Below, piece after piece: positions 1-11,090 of a stretch of 64,000 nt of DNA; position 1 is the stretch's first letter; each line of letters starts with the position of its first letter. A program made the translations under genes and the position numbers. Origin of the DNA: Myxocyprinus asiaticus (taxonomy: Eukaryota > Chordata > Actinopteri > Cypriniformes > Catostomidae); NCBI RefSeq assembly GCF_019703515.2, contig NC_059348.1, positions 20,800,156 to 20,864,155 of the forward strand, in the 5' to 3' direction. Below the pieces are notes generated by a model that was not told where the DNA came from, ran no database searches, and saw nothing but the letters and a program-made list of their open reading frames with translations.

Positions 1-207
1 CTAGTACTATTACTACTACTACTTATACTATAATTATTTTAGCCTACATACTAAATCAAGAAGTTGATTTCTTGCATTATGCTGTTGTTGTTTTCCTTAT
101 TATTATAGGCTATTGCATATACAGTATAATACAAAATATTTGTGGATGTTATCACTCTCATTATTGTGGGAAAGCAGAAATATTTTTTCCATCTTTGCCA
201 CATTTTG

Positions 208-247
<40 letters not shown>

Positions 248-516
248 GTTATAAGAGAGTATTTTTCTATCTGTGGGAAAAATGTGATATGCTATGCAAC
301 AGCATATTTCACGTTTAAACGTTTAAAAAACACGAACTGTTTGTCACATATCTCCTTTTATTTAGCTGTGGCTTGGTTTAAGATGAGTAAGTGAAGAGTG
401 CATGTGGAATTGCATGACATCACGGGTCCATTGATAGACCACCTGATGTATTAAAAAAGGAGGGGAAACCACGAGAAACGTCGCATCCCCTGCCCGACCA
501 TTTCTCTTGTGTGAAG
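1..516. other. 5' flank of mb21d2 with (TC)n tract
   Basis: AT-rich flank leading into the first exon of mb21d2. A (TC)n microsatellite fills about 209-242. The last 70 bases become more GC-rich toward the start codon, and a TTAAAAAA stretch near 450 is the only weak core-promoter-like sequence. Short open frames here are microsatellite translations and are not genes. Confidence 0.6.
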
Positions 517-772
517 ATGGCGGTCCCAGCTCAGAGCAGCCGGACCGGATCCGTCAGCAGCAGTCTCGGGAACAGTCCGACCGCAACACCGGGCGGCTTG
601 AACAGCAATCACAAGCTGTGGTGCTGTCACGAGCTGGATTTCAGGTCCGGAGTGAAGATCGGAGAGCTCAACCGTCTCATCCATGAATTCAGTAAAGAAG
701 ACCAGCGCGAGTATGATGACCAGAGGGCACTGGAAATACACACCGCCAAGGATTTCATCTTCTCCATGCTCG
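517..772 (+). CDS. mb21d2: mb21d2 exon 1 (Mab-21 domain containing 2, N-terminus)
   Basis: Exon 1 encodes 85 residues plus one base. The ATG at 517 (MAVPAQSS...) is the first Met; the open frame just upstream has only a GTG. The N-terminal ~30 residues are Ser/Thr/Gly-rich and variable in the family. The following stretch, with ELDFRSG, EFSKEDQREYDDQRALEIH and KDFIFSML, is the strongly conserved N-terminal helix region of vertebrate MB21D2. The exon ends ATG CTC G followed by a GTAATT donor (773). The split Gly codon is completed by GC at the start of exon 2, restoring the family sequence FSMLGMVQKLDQK. Identity rests on recognising the family; no search was run. Confidence 0.93.
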
Positions 773-1740
773 GTAATTGCATCTCCCGATTGATTAAAAT
801 AAGTTTTATTTAGTGAAATCATTATCATTATTATTGCTCATTAAAACAAGCCGATTCATCCAGTATTTAATCATTATTTTATTTTATTAAGTGACAAATG
901 TTATAGCCTAATCTATGTAGAATAATTGAATAGCTGAACTAAGACAGAAATGGTCAGGTATAATATGATTTTTCTTTTCTTTAGAGGTTATATATGTGCA
1001 TGGAAACGTATAAGGTTAATCAGGTCCAAGGTGTGTTTCCATCCCTGCTGTATGTATTCTGTGCTTTCAACGTCTTACATTACCACTGAATCCATTTTGG
1101 TCTGTTCTTAAGCTGTTTTATGTTTGATCCCTTGCGGAAAATTAATTCCACAGTAGTCTGATGAATACATGCTCTTAATCTGCTCTTTGATGGGATCAGA
1201 ATGATTATGTCCACATGTTGAATTCCCCTGAATCTCTTTAAACAAAAAAGTGAAGGTTGTAAAGAAAAATCACGTGCCTTTGGCAAAGGTCAGTACCATG
1301 GACAGAGCAGACTGAGGTGCATAAATTAATATATTCATTAATGAGTGTGATAAATCTAGTCATGTAGTCATGTTAGGGCTAATTAAGTAATAAAATGAAA
1401 AAGTAAACTAATCAGTGATGTATTTTTGATCACTAATAATGTCCAAATCTCTGCATTGAGTTTCCATTAAACAAAACCTTGACACAGAGGTGTTGGATGT
1501 GTTGTGAGTCCTAAATGTGTTACACAGCTATAACTCCTACTTGTATGTTTTTCTGCTCTTGGAAAGCTGTAGGTATCCGAAAATGAACTTATATGCAGAA
1601 AATCACAGGTTAGATTTTAGGGGTCGGTTCAAAATAAGTGGCTTTTAATTACAAAAAGCAAATATGTTTATTTCCTTGAATAGTCATAACACATGCATTA
1701 AATCCTATTTAATTTAGCCTCATTTTAGTCTAAAAATATT

Positions 1741-1835
1741 TGTCCGGCACCTTGTGGTCTGAGCCAGATTTAGTTCCTCATTTGTAAATCGCTTTGGATA
1801 AAAGCATCTGCTAAATTACTAGATGTAAATGTAGT
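1741..1835 (+). repeat. LINE/SINE 3' tail fragment
   Basis: The segment containing TCGCTTTGGATAAAAGCATC followed by TGCTAAAT and an ATGTAAATG end matches a very common fish retroposon 3' tail (shared by L2-clade LINEs and several SINEs). Only the tail is present; no promoter boxes or coding sequence are visible upstream. Confidence 0.6.
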
Positions 1836-2599
1836 GCTGCGGATATTTTCAGTGGGCCAAATCAATAGGCCTGTCCATCATTGGGCTTCGATTCCAAACT
1901 AGGCGGAAGTGGGTGTAAAGCAGCATTCTTTCAATTGTGGGAACCTCATGTCCATTGAAACAGAAGTAATGTACAGCTCTCTCTCATTCTGTTCTCACAC
2001 TTTCAGTCCCTGCCATTCATCCAAGCTCAATTCAGATAGGAGGAGGCTGATTGGCCAGCAGTATAGTGTATGTAAATGAGACAGATGGAACAAAAGTGAC
2101 ACTGGATGTCTTTGTGAGTTGGAATCACTTTTAAAGAAAGATTGAAAAAAGGAGTGGAAGGGGCGGAGGGGTTTGTGAAAAGTTTAGGATTTTGCTTAAC
2201 ACAAAGGGTGTTCAGTGTGGTGGGGCATGCATATGTAAGAAAATTTGACAGGAAGCAATCTTTTTAGTAACATTTGTTTGCAAAGTAAAATACTTTAATG
2301 ATTTTACTTAATTTCAGTTGTTTACTACTTTGTAATTATGAGGTGTTATCCTTTGTCTGATAATTTACTGTATTAATGATCATTAAAAAGCTTCTAACAT
2401 CTGAAATTTCTAGGTATGCTCTTAGATATTGCAATCAAAACTTTGCCCTAAGGAATAAGTGTAGTCTAAACTCAGGGATATGTTCTGCTAATCTGGCCAG
2501 CATTAGGTCTCTTTGCTAATGTAAAGATTTATTCAGATAGTGGATTCATAGCAGTAGATTCAGATTTGCGTGTGTCTTTTGGGGAAACGCAATATGAAT

Positions 2600-2603
<4 letters not shown>

Positions 2604-2630
<27 letters not shown>
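2604..2630. repeat. (TA)n microsatellite
   Basis: About 27 bases of alternating T and A directly abut the left end of the hAT-like element at 2633. Confidence 0.9.
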
Positions 2631-2632
<2 letters not shown>

Positions 2633-2633
<1 letters not shown>

Positions 2634-3492
2634 AGGGTTGGGGAGTAACAGAATACATGTAATGGGATTATGTATTTCAGATACAAAATATAAGTAACTG
2701 TATTCCACTACAGTTACAATTTAAATAATTGGTAATTATAATACAGTTACATTCAAAAAGTATTTTGATTACTGAAGAGTTTACTTTGCATTTTATTGTC
2801 ATTTGTTTCATTTAATATTTAATCCTTTCAGATGGAAAACATTTATACATATAAATGATGCGATCCAAAGTGCATTTGAACAGCGGTGAAACACTTTCTT
2901 ATGATGTGTTACATTCATACGAGCAGACAGAGAAGTAAGTTTGGAGTAAGTTTGGAGCAGAAGAAATAGAAATAAACCTTGTGTAAATTGTCAGCTTTAC
3001 GCTAAGATAAAATGCTCTTTCAAGCCATTTTACATGCACATGTTACCAGGCATGATCATGTTTTTCATATTATCATATTTTTATCAAGAAAATTCACGTT
3101 AGTTCATAATTTCTTTTTTTCTAGTAAGACCTTTGATATTAGGGTAAAAATCGTATTCTTGATAATAATTTTTGTATTGTTTTCCTGTAAAAATTTCTAA
3201 AAATCCTTGAAACAAGATCAATTTGATTTATTGTTTTAGAAACAACACTGCATAAGATATTTAGGTTTTTCAGAGAATGTATTTTTAACATGTGTATTTT
3301 GTCTTACTGTACTGACAGAGTTTTTATAGTCAAAACAAGTGAAAAAATCTACCAGTGCTGAAGAAGTAATCCAAAGTATTTAGAATACGTTACTGACCTT
3401 GAGTAATCTAACGGAATATGTTACAAATGACATTTTACAGCATGTATTCTGTAATCTGTAGTGAAATACATTTCAAAAGTTACCCTCCCAAC

Positions 3493-3496
<4 letters not shown>
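2633..3496. mobile_element. non-autonomous hAT-like element, CAGGGTTGGG ends
   Basis: The segment starts CAGGGTTGGGGAG and ends CTCCCAACCCTG, an inverted pair of about 12 bp. The interior (GGGGAGTAACAGAATACATG and onward) is a familiar high-copy fish repeat. It has no transposase frame. A (TA)n tract flanks it on the left and a (GT)n(TA)n tract on the right, so the target duplication cannot be read. Class is inferred from the terminal CAGGG and is not certain. Confidence 0.6.

Positions 3497-3575
<79 letters not shown>
3497..3575. repeat. (GT)n(TA)n compound microsatellite
   Basis: A run of alternating GT about 34 bases long passes directly into about 40 bases of TA. It begins exactly at the right end of the preceding mobile element. 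Confidence 0.93.
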
Positions 3576-3580
<5 letters not shown>

Positions 3581-3637
3581 TGCTGTCCTACTTTTTAGTA
3601 GAAAGGAAGTTGGCATAAAAAAGTGTTGAGTAGAGAA

Positions 3638-4101
3638 TTAAAGGAATAGTTCACCCAAAAATGTAAATGTCCTCTTCATTTACTCACCCTCATGCCATCC
3701 CAGATGTGTATGACTTCTATGAATTCTTCTGCTGAAGAAAAAAAAAAAAAAATCAGCTCTGTTGGTTTCTTTATTCACAATGAAAGTGAATGGTGACCAG
3801 AACTTTAAAGTTCCAAAAAGCACATAAAGGCCTCAGTGGTTTAATCCATGCCTTCTGAAGCGATATGATAGTTGTGGGTGAGAAACAGATCAATATTTAA
3901 GTCCTTTTTTACTATAAATTCCCCTCCCTGCCCAGTTGGTGGCGATATGCACGAAGAACGCGAATCGCCAAAAACAAAATAGTGAAAGTGGACATTTATA
4001 GTAAAAAACGAAAGGAAGGAAGGAAGAAAGAAAGTCTGTGATGGCATGAGGGTGAGTGATTGATGAAAGAATTTTCATTTTTGGGTGAACTATTCCTTTA
4101 A
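3638..4101. mobile_element. TTAA-flanked MITE (piggyBac-type target)
   Basis: Starts TTAAAGGAATAGTTCACCC and ends with the inverse complement (GGGTGAACTATTCCTTTAA). Sub-terminal parts are also inverted: TTTACTCACCCTCATGCCAT on the left and ATGGCATGAGGGTGAG on the right. No coding capacity. A TTAA lies at both outer edges. Related copies are at 13512-13944, 16569-18015 (nested pair), 44815-44900 and 45928-46160. Confidence 0.85.
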
Positions 4102-5628
4102 GAAGTGGAAAAAGAAGGTGAAGTTCATGGACTTTACCATAGTGAGTGATTCCAAGGACACATAACCAAACTGTCTCATCCAGAGATCCGCTATAAATAT
4201 TTGAATGCATCCCTAGCCCCAAAGGGGATAGGCAAAATTACAACTTGGTTTGGTCCTAGGACGTCACTTTCCTCCTTTATTGATCTGGTGCTTTTTGCTA
4301 GTGCTGGTGTCAGCTTTCATGGTCTCTTATTGATCCACTGGAAATAGACGCCATAGGAGAGTGCTCTGCTGTCTGCTGAGAAATGGAAGAGCTTTGATCA
4401 TGTGACTGGAAGTGTGCATTATTAAAGTGTGGATCTTATTATTAAGACTGATTTTGAAATTGATTTAACATGTTAATTCAGTGCAATTAATGATATAAAA
4501 ATAACAAGTTAAATATTAACTCAAATAATCACATCACTGATATAAGAAATTTGCCTACCAGCGGAGTAATTCAAACTTCAAGTGCCACCTCCATGTTTTT
4601 GCTATGTCTCAGTCAGCAGGGGGTTGTAAGCATAAGCTGCACAGGCAACAAACTGACAGCTGATCAAAAACAGCTGGGCGGAGCGCAGTGCAGGGGCCTA
4701 AAGATGCATTTTTTAAATTTTCAAACTACATTTAACTTGACACAGTGTGCTAAAAAAGCAGCATTTATGGCTAGAGATGCTGAAAACCAGAGAAACGTGA
4801 CAAAACCACAACGAGATGCACCAAAATCGTCCGTCTGACACATGCATACAGACGGAACGTGCCCTTTGAGAAAATCTCTTGAGTCTACCTCAGACAGATT
4901 GATGAGCTCAGTTGTAAAATGTACCGCTGTGGACTGTAGACCAGTGATAGGCTGATGTTCAATGATATGGAAATAAACCAAACAATATATTGACTTCTAA
5001 AGCCACTTTTTGAATGGTCTAATGATTTACTCGTCTGCCACAATAATGTAATGTCTTTGAATTGTCTCAATTATTATATTTATCATTTAGGCCTATTATA
5101 TTACATTTTTGTCATTAAACATTGAATTATCTTTATTTGGGGGCCTTTTTTTTCATTTAATTTTTTTAAGCAAAAATGCTATGTAATTAATTTTGATTAG
5201 TTTGATTAATGATTTGCCATATCATGTGATTAATTTATTTAAAATTTTAATTGATTAACAGCACTACTTATTAATTAACAGCAGTTTCAGTCTTCTAATC
5301 TGATTAGACAAGATTCCAAGTGTGCTGATATTTAGTGACAGCACTGGGACGCTTCAATATTTGTGTTACTCCTTGTCCAAGTTTGCAGTATTCCAGACAG
5401 GCTGTCAGTCTTTGTGTTGCTCTGCAGTTTACAACAGTTGATCCTGCTTTGGCTTTGTTTGGAACTATTTTCATTAGCAGAGCAAAAATACATTTAAAAA
5501 AATAAAATTATTTAAAAACAATGTTTATGGCCAAATCACAGCCATGCCAATATTCAGTACAACAGCACTTATTTAGTCTCTATTTTTCTACACCATACTA
5601 TCTGTCCTCTGTTTTGTCTTTTTTTCAG

Positions 5629-6899
5629 GCATGGTGCAAAAGCTGGACCAAAAGTTACCTGTTGCAAATGAGTACCTATTGTTGTCCGGTGGTGTGCGAG
5701 AAGGTGTGGTTGACATGGATCTTGATGAGCTTGGTCTCTACAACCGTGGCTCTGACTATGACATGGCCTTCACCCTGTTGGTTCCTGCCCTAAAGCTACA
5801 CGACCGGAACCAGCCTGTCACACTGGACATGCGGAACTCAGCGCTGGGTCACTCATGGCTCAGCTTGCGACTTTTTAATGAAGGTACCATCAACCGCTGG
5901 CGGGATTGCTGCACGATGACTGACCATCTGAATGGCACCACCAACTACTTCTTCTCACCCACACTGGTAGCTGACTGGTTCCAAGAAGCAGTTGGATTGG
6001 TCCTGGCAGAGTTGCAGCGCAAGCCCCAAAGGGGCACTCCGAGGTTGGAACGGGTTGAGCATCACAGCACGCTGCTGTCTATGGTTTTAGGTGTGGGCAG
6101 CAGTCGTATGCTTTATGACATTGTTCCTGTGGTGTCTTTTAAAGGCTGGCCAGCAGTTGCCCAGAGCTGGTTGATGGAGAACCACTTCTGGGATGGGAAG
6201 ATCACAGAGGAGGAGGTGATCAGTGGCTTCTATCTGCTGCCTGCCTGCTCAGCCTCTGGTTGCAAAGAAAACGAGTGGCGTCTCTCCTTTGCCCGCAGCG
6301 AAGTCCAGTTAAAAAAATGCATCTCACCAGGACTCATGCAAGCTTACCAGGCATGCAAGGCGATTGTCGTCAAGCTGCTGGCCCAGCCTACAGCTGTCAG
6401 TCCCTATTACTTACGGAGCATCATGTTGTGGGCCTGTGACCGACTACCTTCCAGCTATTTGTCACAGGAAGACTATGCTGCACACTTCCTGCTGGGTCTC
6501 ATTGACGATTTGCAGCACTGCCTGGTCAACAAGACCTGCCCAAACTATTTCATCCCACAATGTAACATGCTGGAGCAGCTATGCGATAAGACAGCCATGT
6601 TTCACGCTCGTAAGCTTGCGCTAGTACGCTCAGATCCAGCTCAGCACCTGCGCTCCATCATTGAGGAGGCCAAGGCTGCCAATAGACTTACACAGGAGAT
6701 GCAACGTTGTGCAAGTTCCTCAGGTCTGCCATCTCCACTGGCCAATCCCTCCTCCGCAGATCACCAACAGCCCGATGACCGGTTGGCCAAGAAGCTGCAG
6801 CAGTTGGTGACAGAGAATCCAGGCAAGTCCATCTCTGTGTTCATCAACCCTGACGATGTTACACGCCCTCACTTCCGTATCGATGACAAGTTTTTCTGA
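5629..6899 (+). CDS. mb21d2: mb21d2 exon 2 (Mab-21 domain, C-terminus, stop)
   Basis: Exon 2 supplies 422 residues plus the end of a split Gly codon, giving a 508-residue product with exon 1. The acceptor is a pyrimidine tract ending in AG at 5627-5628. The Mab-21 fold, a nucleotidyltransferase-like family related to cGAS, covers most of it: LLSGGVREGVVDMDLDEL, the DYDMAFTLLVPAL strand, LGVGSSRMLYDIVPVVSF, WRLSFARSEVQLKK and LPSSYLSQEDYAAHFLLGLI. The C-terminus (DRLAKKLQQLVTENPGKSIS through HFRIDDKFF) is the near-invariant family end. Ser/Pro-rich residues before it form a variable linker. MB21D2 has no established enzymatic activity. The frame has no stops or frameshifts, and length is close to the mammalian protein (about 490). 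Confidence 0.95.
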
Positions 6900-7158
6900 A
6901 AAGCAAGGTCTATTTTCATTTCTCCTCTGCTGTCCTTAATGTATTGATAACAATTGAACCTGGGGATGTGCTAGATGACACTGTCCCTGAAACTGGAACT
7001 GTGTCCATGTGCTTGCACAGATCAGTAGTGACTGGAGAGGATCCTATGGAAGAACTGAACTGCAGGAGAAACAAAGATCTATAAGACTGGCCTTATCCGG
7101 ATGGAGAATGTCAACCAGCTGTTTGTATAGCTGTGCATGCACCTGCAGAGGTTTTAAG
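6900..7158 (+). other. mb21d2: mb21d2 proximal 3' UTR
   Basis: Sequence after the TGA with no good poly(A) signal before the hAT element begins at 7159. The transcript therefore probably continues through or past the insertions. Unique-looking sequence resumes at 9870-10100 and 11096-11560; AATAAA near 11504 is one candidate signal. This is inference from position only. Confidence 0.45.
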
Positions 7159-8243
7159 TAGGGATGTGCACGGTTACCATTTTTACGTTTCGGTTAACTG
7201 CAAGGTTTCATGAACGGTTAATCTGCTTTGCGTGGGGACGCAGGAATAAAGGAATAATTTGTTGCAATGGAATTTTCTCAAACCTCTATTTCATCTATTT
7301 CCTCAAAGTAGCAGCAAATAAACTGCACAGTGAGCTATGAGCTTAAATAGCACAATACATGGATCTTCACATTAAATTCAAACAAAAATAATAAATCTGT
7401 CACTGCCTGTATATGCGCTCCGGCTGGGCAGATTCACATTTCTGTGAGGCAGTGAAGCTTCTTCGGGATGCTTTGATTTTGAAGTGGTTTCAAATAAAAT
7501 GGCATCGAATTATTGTATGTATATGCACACCAGAGTGAAATAAAAAAAAATACAAAAAAATACAAAAAAAAACAGTCTTATCGTTTATCAAGTTGAATCC
7601 TACCTGGGATCATGTTTAATGGTGTAACAGTCACAATAAAGCTGAATTATGTAATTTCTGCGATACTAGCGCCAATGAACGGAACTTCAAATATAAGCAA
7701 GGTTTTCAAAACTGCTTTCCGAATACGCCCCTCATCTGCTGTTGTTCGAACCGTCAGATAGGGTCTAAGCGGGTCGCTCTAAACAAACGCATTAATTTTA
7801 TAGTGCCACAGAGACAAAGCATTTACAGTTTTTGAGAAAATGAACCGCTGAATGACTTACTTGTAGCTGTCTCTGTATATTAAGCTGGGATATAAGGAAG
7901 TATTTTAACACTGAAAATGTTACATACTTCAGCTTTAAGTCCTCTTTGCAATGCAGCACAATGAATGAAACACAATACAGGTGTTTTGAGATGGGTTTAT
8001 AAAAATGGAAGTTATTTTTAACTTTACTTGGTGTCTAAAAAGGCGGCGATCCTGCGCTGAAAGAAAAAACAGTGAGATTCAGCGCAACAGTCAAAGAGTC
8101 CGTCCAGCACGTGTTAACAGTATATGTAAAACAGCGCAGATGTACACAAAAGCATGTTTGAACAGCCCCTAATTCACCCTATATTTGAAAAATTGCTAAG
8201 GTTGAAGACCTGCAAGTGTAGAATGACCTCTATTGCACATGTA

Positions 8244-9776
8244 CAGGTGCATCTCAATAAATTAGAATGTCATGGAAAAGTTCATTTATTTCAGTAATTC
8301 AGCTCAAATTGTGAAACTCGTGTATTAAATAAATTCAATGCACACAGACTGAAGTAGTTTAAGTCTTTGGTTCTTTTAATTGTGACCAATTCACTATCTC
8401 AAAAAATTAGAATATGGTCAACTCAAAACCCCTGCAAAGGTTTCCTGAGCCTTCAAAATGGTCTCTCAGTTTGGTTCACTAGGCTACACAATCATGGGGA
8501 AGACTGCTGATCTGACAGTTGTCCAGAAGACAATCATTGACACCCTTCACAAGGAGGGTAAGCCACAAACATTCATTGCCAAAGAAGCTGGCTGTTCACA
8601 GAGTGCTGTATCCAAGCATGTTAACAGAAAGTTGAGTGGAAGGAAAAAGTGTGGAAGAAAAAGATGCACAACCAACCGAGAGAACCGCAGCCTTATGATT
8701 GTCAAGCAAAATCGATTCAAGAATTTGGGTGAACTTCACAAGGAATGGACTGAGGCTGGGGTCAAGGCATCAAGAGCCACCACACACAGACATGTCAAGG
8801 AATTTGGCTACAGTTGTCGTATTCCTCTTGTTAAGCCACTCCTGAACCACAGACAACGTCAGAGGCGTCTTACCTGGTCTAAGGAGAAGAAGAACTGGAC
8901 TGTTGCCCAGTGTTCCAAAGTCCTCTTTTCAGATGAGAGCAAGTTTTGTATTTCATTTGGAAACCAAGGTCCTAGAGTCTGGAGGAAGGGTGGAGAAGCT
9001 CATAGCCCAAGTTGCTTGAAGTCCAGTGTTAAGTTTCCACAGTCTGTGATGATTTGGGGTGCAATGTCATCTGCTGGTGTTGGTCCATTGTGTTTTTTGA
9101 AAACCAAAGTCACTGTACCTGTTTACCAAGAAATTTTGGAGCACTTCATGCTTCCTTCTGCTGACCAGCTTTTTAAAGATGCTGATTTCATTTTCCAGCA
9201 GGATTTGGCACCTGCCCACACTGCCAAAAGCACCAAAAGTTGGTTAAATGACCATGGTGTTGGTGTGCTTGACTGGCCAGCAAACTCACCAGACCTGAAC
9301 CCCATAGAGAATCTATGGGGTATTGTCAAGAGGAAAATGAGAAACAAGAGACCAAAAAATGCAGATGAGCTGAAGGCCACTGTCAAAGAAACCTGGGCTT
9401 CCATACCACCTCAGCAGTGCCACAAACTGATCACCTCCATGCCACGCCGAATTGAGGCAGTAATTAAAGCAAAAGGAGCCCCTACCAAGTATTGAGTACA
9501 TATACAGTAAATGAACATACTTTCCAGAAGGCCAACAATTCACTAAAAATGTTTTTTTTTATTGGTCTTATGATGTATTCTAATTTTTTGAGATAGTGAA
9601 TTGGTGGGTTTTTGTTAAATGTGAGCCAAAATCATCACAATTAAAAGAACCAAAGACTTAAACTACTTCAGTCTGTGTGCACTGAATTTACTTAATACAC
9701 GAGTTTCACAATTTGAGTTGAATTACTGAAATAAATGAACTTTTCCACGACATTCTAATTTATTGAGATGCACCTG
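8244..9776 (+). mobile_element. Tc1-like transposon, complete, CAGGTGCATC ends
   Basis: Bounded by TA dinucleotides (8242-8243, 9777-9778). Starts CAGGTGCATCTCAATAAATT and ends with the inverse complement. The outer ~45 bp of the two ends differ by about one base; long TIRs continue inward for about 165 bp on the left and 205 bp on the right, the left arm lacking about 29 bp (the part between TTGTGA and CCAATTCACT). A further gap of about 20 bp lies just upstream of the ORF compared with the second copy at 26065-27467. It carries one intact transposase gene and sits inside a hAT element. Confidence 0.93.
8458..9495 (+). CDS. Tc1/mariner transposase, intact open frame
   Basis: A 345-residue frame without stops or shifts. 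It would bind the transposon ends in the nucleus and carry out cut-and-paste transposition into TA. An N-terminal paired-like helix-turn-helix lies at about residues 25-60 (FIAKEAGCSQSAVSKHVNRK), followed by a basic stretch at 61-75 (GRKKCGRKRC) that could act as AT-hook or nuclear localisation signal. The DDE catalytic domain is complete: Asp159 in LFSDESKF, Asp249 in FQQDLAPAHTA and Glu284 in [11 protein letters not shown], giving the DD34E spacing of Tc1 elements. The length is normal for the family. The first ATG (8458) is used here; a second Met at residue 13 (8494, MGKTADLT) is the other possible start and is typical of relatives. Whether it is expressed or active cannot be told from sequence. 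Confidence 0.93.
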   Translation: MVSQFGSLGYTIMGKTADLTVVQKTIIDTLHKEGKPQTFIAKEAGCSQSAVSKHVNRKLSGRKKCGRKRCTTNRENRSLMIVKQNRFKNLGELHKEWTEAGVKASRATTHRHVKEFGYSCRIPLVKPLLNHRQRQRRLTWSKEKKNWTVAQCSKVLFSDESKFCISFGNQGPRVWRKGGEAHSPSCLKSSVKFPQSVMIWGAMSSAGVGPLCFLKTKVTVPVYQEILEHFMLPSADQLFKDADFIFQQDLAPAHTAKSTKSWLNDHGVGVLDWPANSPDLNPIENLWGIVKRKMRNKRPKNADELKATVKETWASIPPQQCHKLITSMPRRIEAVIKAKGAPTKY

Positions 9777-10100
9777 TATAATAACCGAATAGTGATTTTG
9801 GTATTCGAATAGTGGCGCGTAGAACGGTTAACCGAATGTCGACTATCCGTGCACATCCCTAGTTCTAAGCATAGTGGATTTGGCATCATGGTGAGTCAGA
9901 ACAGAGAAAATATTTGATGCAAATAGTATTATTCTCGTATTTATCCACAAAGAAACTATACATTTATTTCTGTATATCACCTCTTTGTGTTTGTGTTATA
10001 TACAAATAATGCTATGATAGAACCTGGACAGTAATTATCTTGCATTGTTATTTATTTAGAGGAAACAATGACAGGATATGCCAGAGGAAGCCAAACCATA

Positions 10101-11090
10101 TGTAACGGGGTTTAAGGATGGGCAAGGAGGAGGTGGGAACCGGCAGAACAGTCAACATAACTTTAATGGCATAAGTCAACTTAAACAAACATAAACACTG
10201 ACACACACACAGCGGCCACGTGCGTCTCTTTCTCTCTCGAACTGGCACCTCCGGCTTGTCTTTATCACCCCCCAAAGCTGATTAGGACAGTTCAGTGCCG
10301 GCCGTGTGTCCTCACATCCCGGCCACGCCCTCCTCCTTGTCACACACCTCCACCACTGATTCAGGCCAGGGAAACCTCTGGCTTGACATACTCCCCTCCC
10401 TTCCTGGAGGGGAGTGGTTGCCCTTCCAGCCGTCCTTCTGCCGGCAGGTCTTCCCTGTCTCTCTGGAGCCCTGGAAGAGACGAGGGGAGAGGGGAGAGGG
10501 GAGAGTGAAAGAATGAGTGGGGAGAGACAGAGAGAGAGAGAGAGAGAGGAGAGAAAAACTCACATGCCGGTCCCCGGAAACGCGGTCACCTGGTCCTTAG
10601 CCACTCCTCCGCCCCTTGGCGGATGACAGCTGCTTCTCCCCTAGCGGACGGCAGTGAGTCCTCTGACCCCTGGCAAATGGTAATGGCTCCTCCACTTCCT
10701 GGCAGACGGCAGCGGTTCCTCCGGTGGACAGCAGCGACTCCTTCGTCCCTTGGCAGATGGCAGCGGCTCCTCCACTTCCCGGTGGACAGCAGTAGCGAGG
10801 ACTCCATGACAGCGCATCCCTCCTCCTTCCCGGGTTTCAGCACCAATGTAACGAGTTCAAGGATGGGCAAGGAGGAGGCAGGAACCGGCAGAACAATCAA
10901 CATAACTTTAATAACATAAGTCAACTTAAACAAAAATAAAAGTACAGACACACACACAGCAGTCACGTGCGTCTCTCCCTCTCTCGAACTGGTGCCTCCG
11001 GCTCGACTTTATCCCCCTCCCGGCTGATTAGGACAATTCAGCGCCGGGCGTGCGTCCTCATGGCCAGGCCACGCCCTCCGCCTCGTCACA
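10101..11090 (-). mobile_element. TRIM-like short LTR retroelement
   Basis: Two direct repeats of exactly 244 bp (10101-10344 and 10847-11090) start TGTAAC and end GTCACA on the + strand. They enclose 502 bp and are flanked by a 5-bp duplication CCATA (10096-10100 and 11091-11095). Read on the minus strand the LTRs begin TGTGAC and end GTTACA. The sequence just inside, TTGGTGCTGAAACCCGGGA, looks like a tRNA primer-binding site, which supports minus-strand orientation. The interior has no gag or pol; it is a GC-rich array of about seven degenerate 24-32 bp units built on GGCAGATGGCAGCGGCTCCT. The size fits a terminal-repeat retrotransposon in miniature. Confidence 0.85.
10510..10549. repeat. 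(GA)n tract inside the TRIM element
   Basis: A purine-rich run of GAGA repeats lies in the internal region of the short LTR element. The long open frames across it are compositional. Confidence 0.8.

Larger units (their letters stand above)
773..5628 (+). other. mb21d2: mb21d2 intron 1
   Basis: Intron of about 4.9 kb with a GT donor at 773 and a pyrimidine-rich AG acceptor at 5627-5628. Apart from the repeats listed separately (1741-1835, 2633-3496, 3638-4101) it holds AT-rich unique-looking sequence with no convincing coding exon. A 95-codon frame at 4551-4838 has no recognisable domain and is treated as chance. Confidence 0.85.
7159..9861. mobile_element. hAT-type non-autonomous element, split by a Tc1 insertion
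   Basis: The left end TAGGGATGTGCACGG and right end CCGTGCACATCCCTA are perfect 15-bp inverted repeats. Flanking 8-mers GTTTTAAG (7151-7158) and GTTCTAAG (9862-9869) differ at one base and read as the 8-bp target duplication typical of hAT. Sub-terminal GGTTAAC/ACCGAAT motifs recur at both ends. Without the inner 1.5-kb Tc1 the element is about 1.17 kb and has no transposase frame, so it is a non-autonomous copy. Confidence 0.8.

Noticed and set aside
3418..3618. Frame reading VCVCVCVC and YIYIYIYI
   Set aside because: Translation of the (GT)n(TA)n microsatellite. Similar frames at 43242 and 54368 are rejected for the same reason.
4551..4838. 95-codon frame in mb21d2 intron 1
   Set aside because: No domain, no splice logic and AT-rich codon content; treated as chance.
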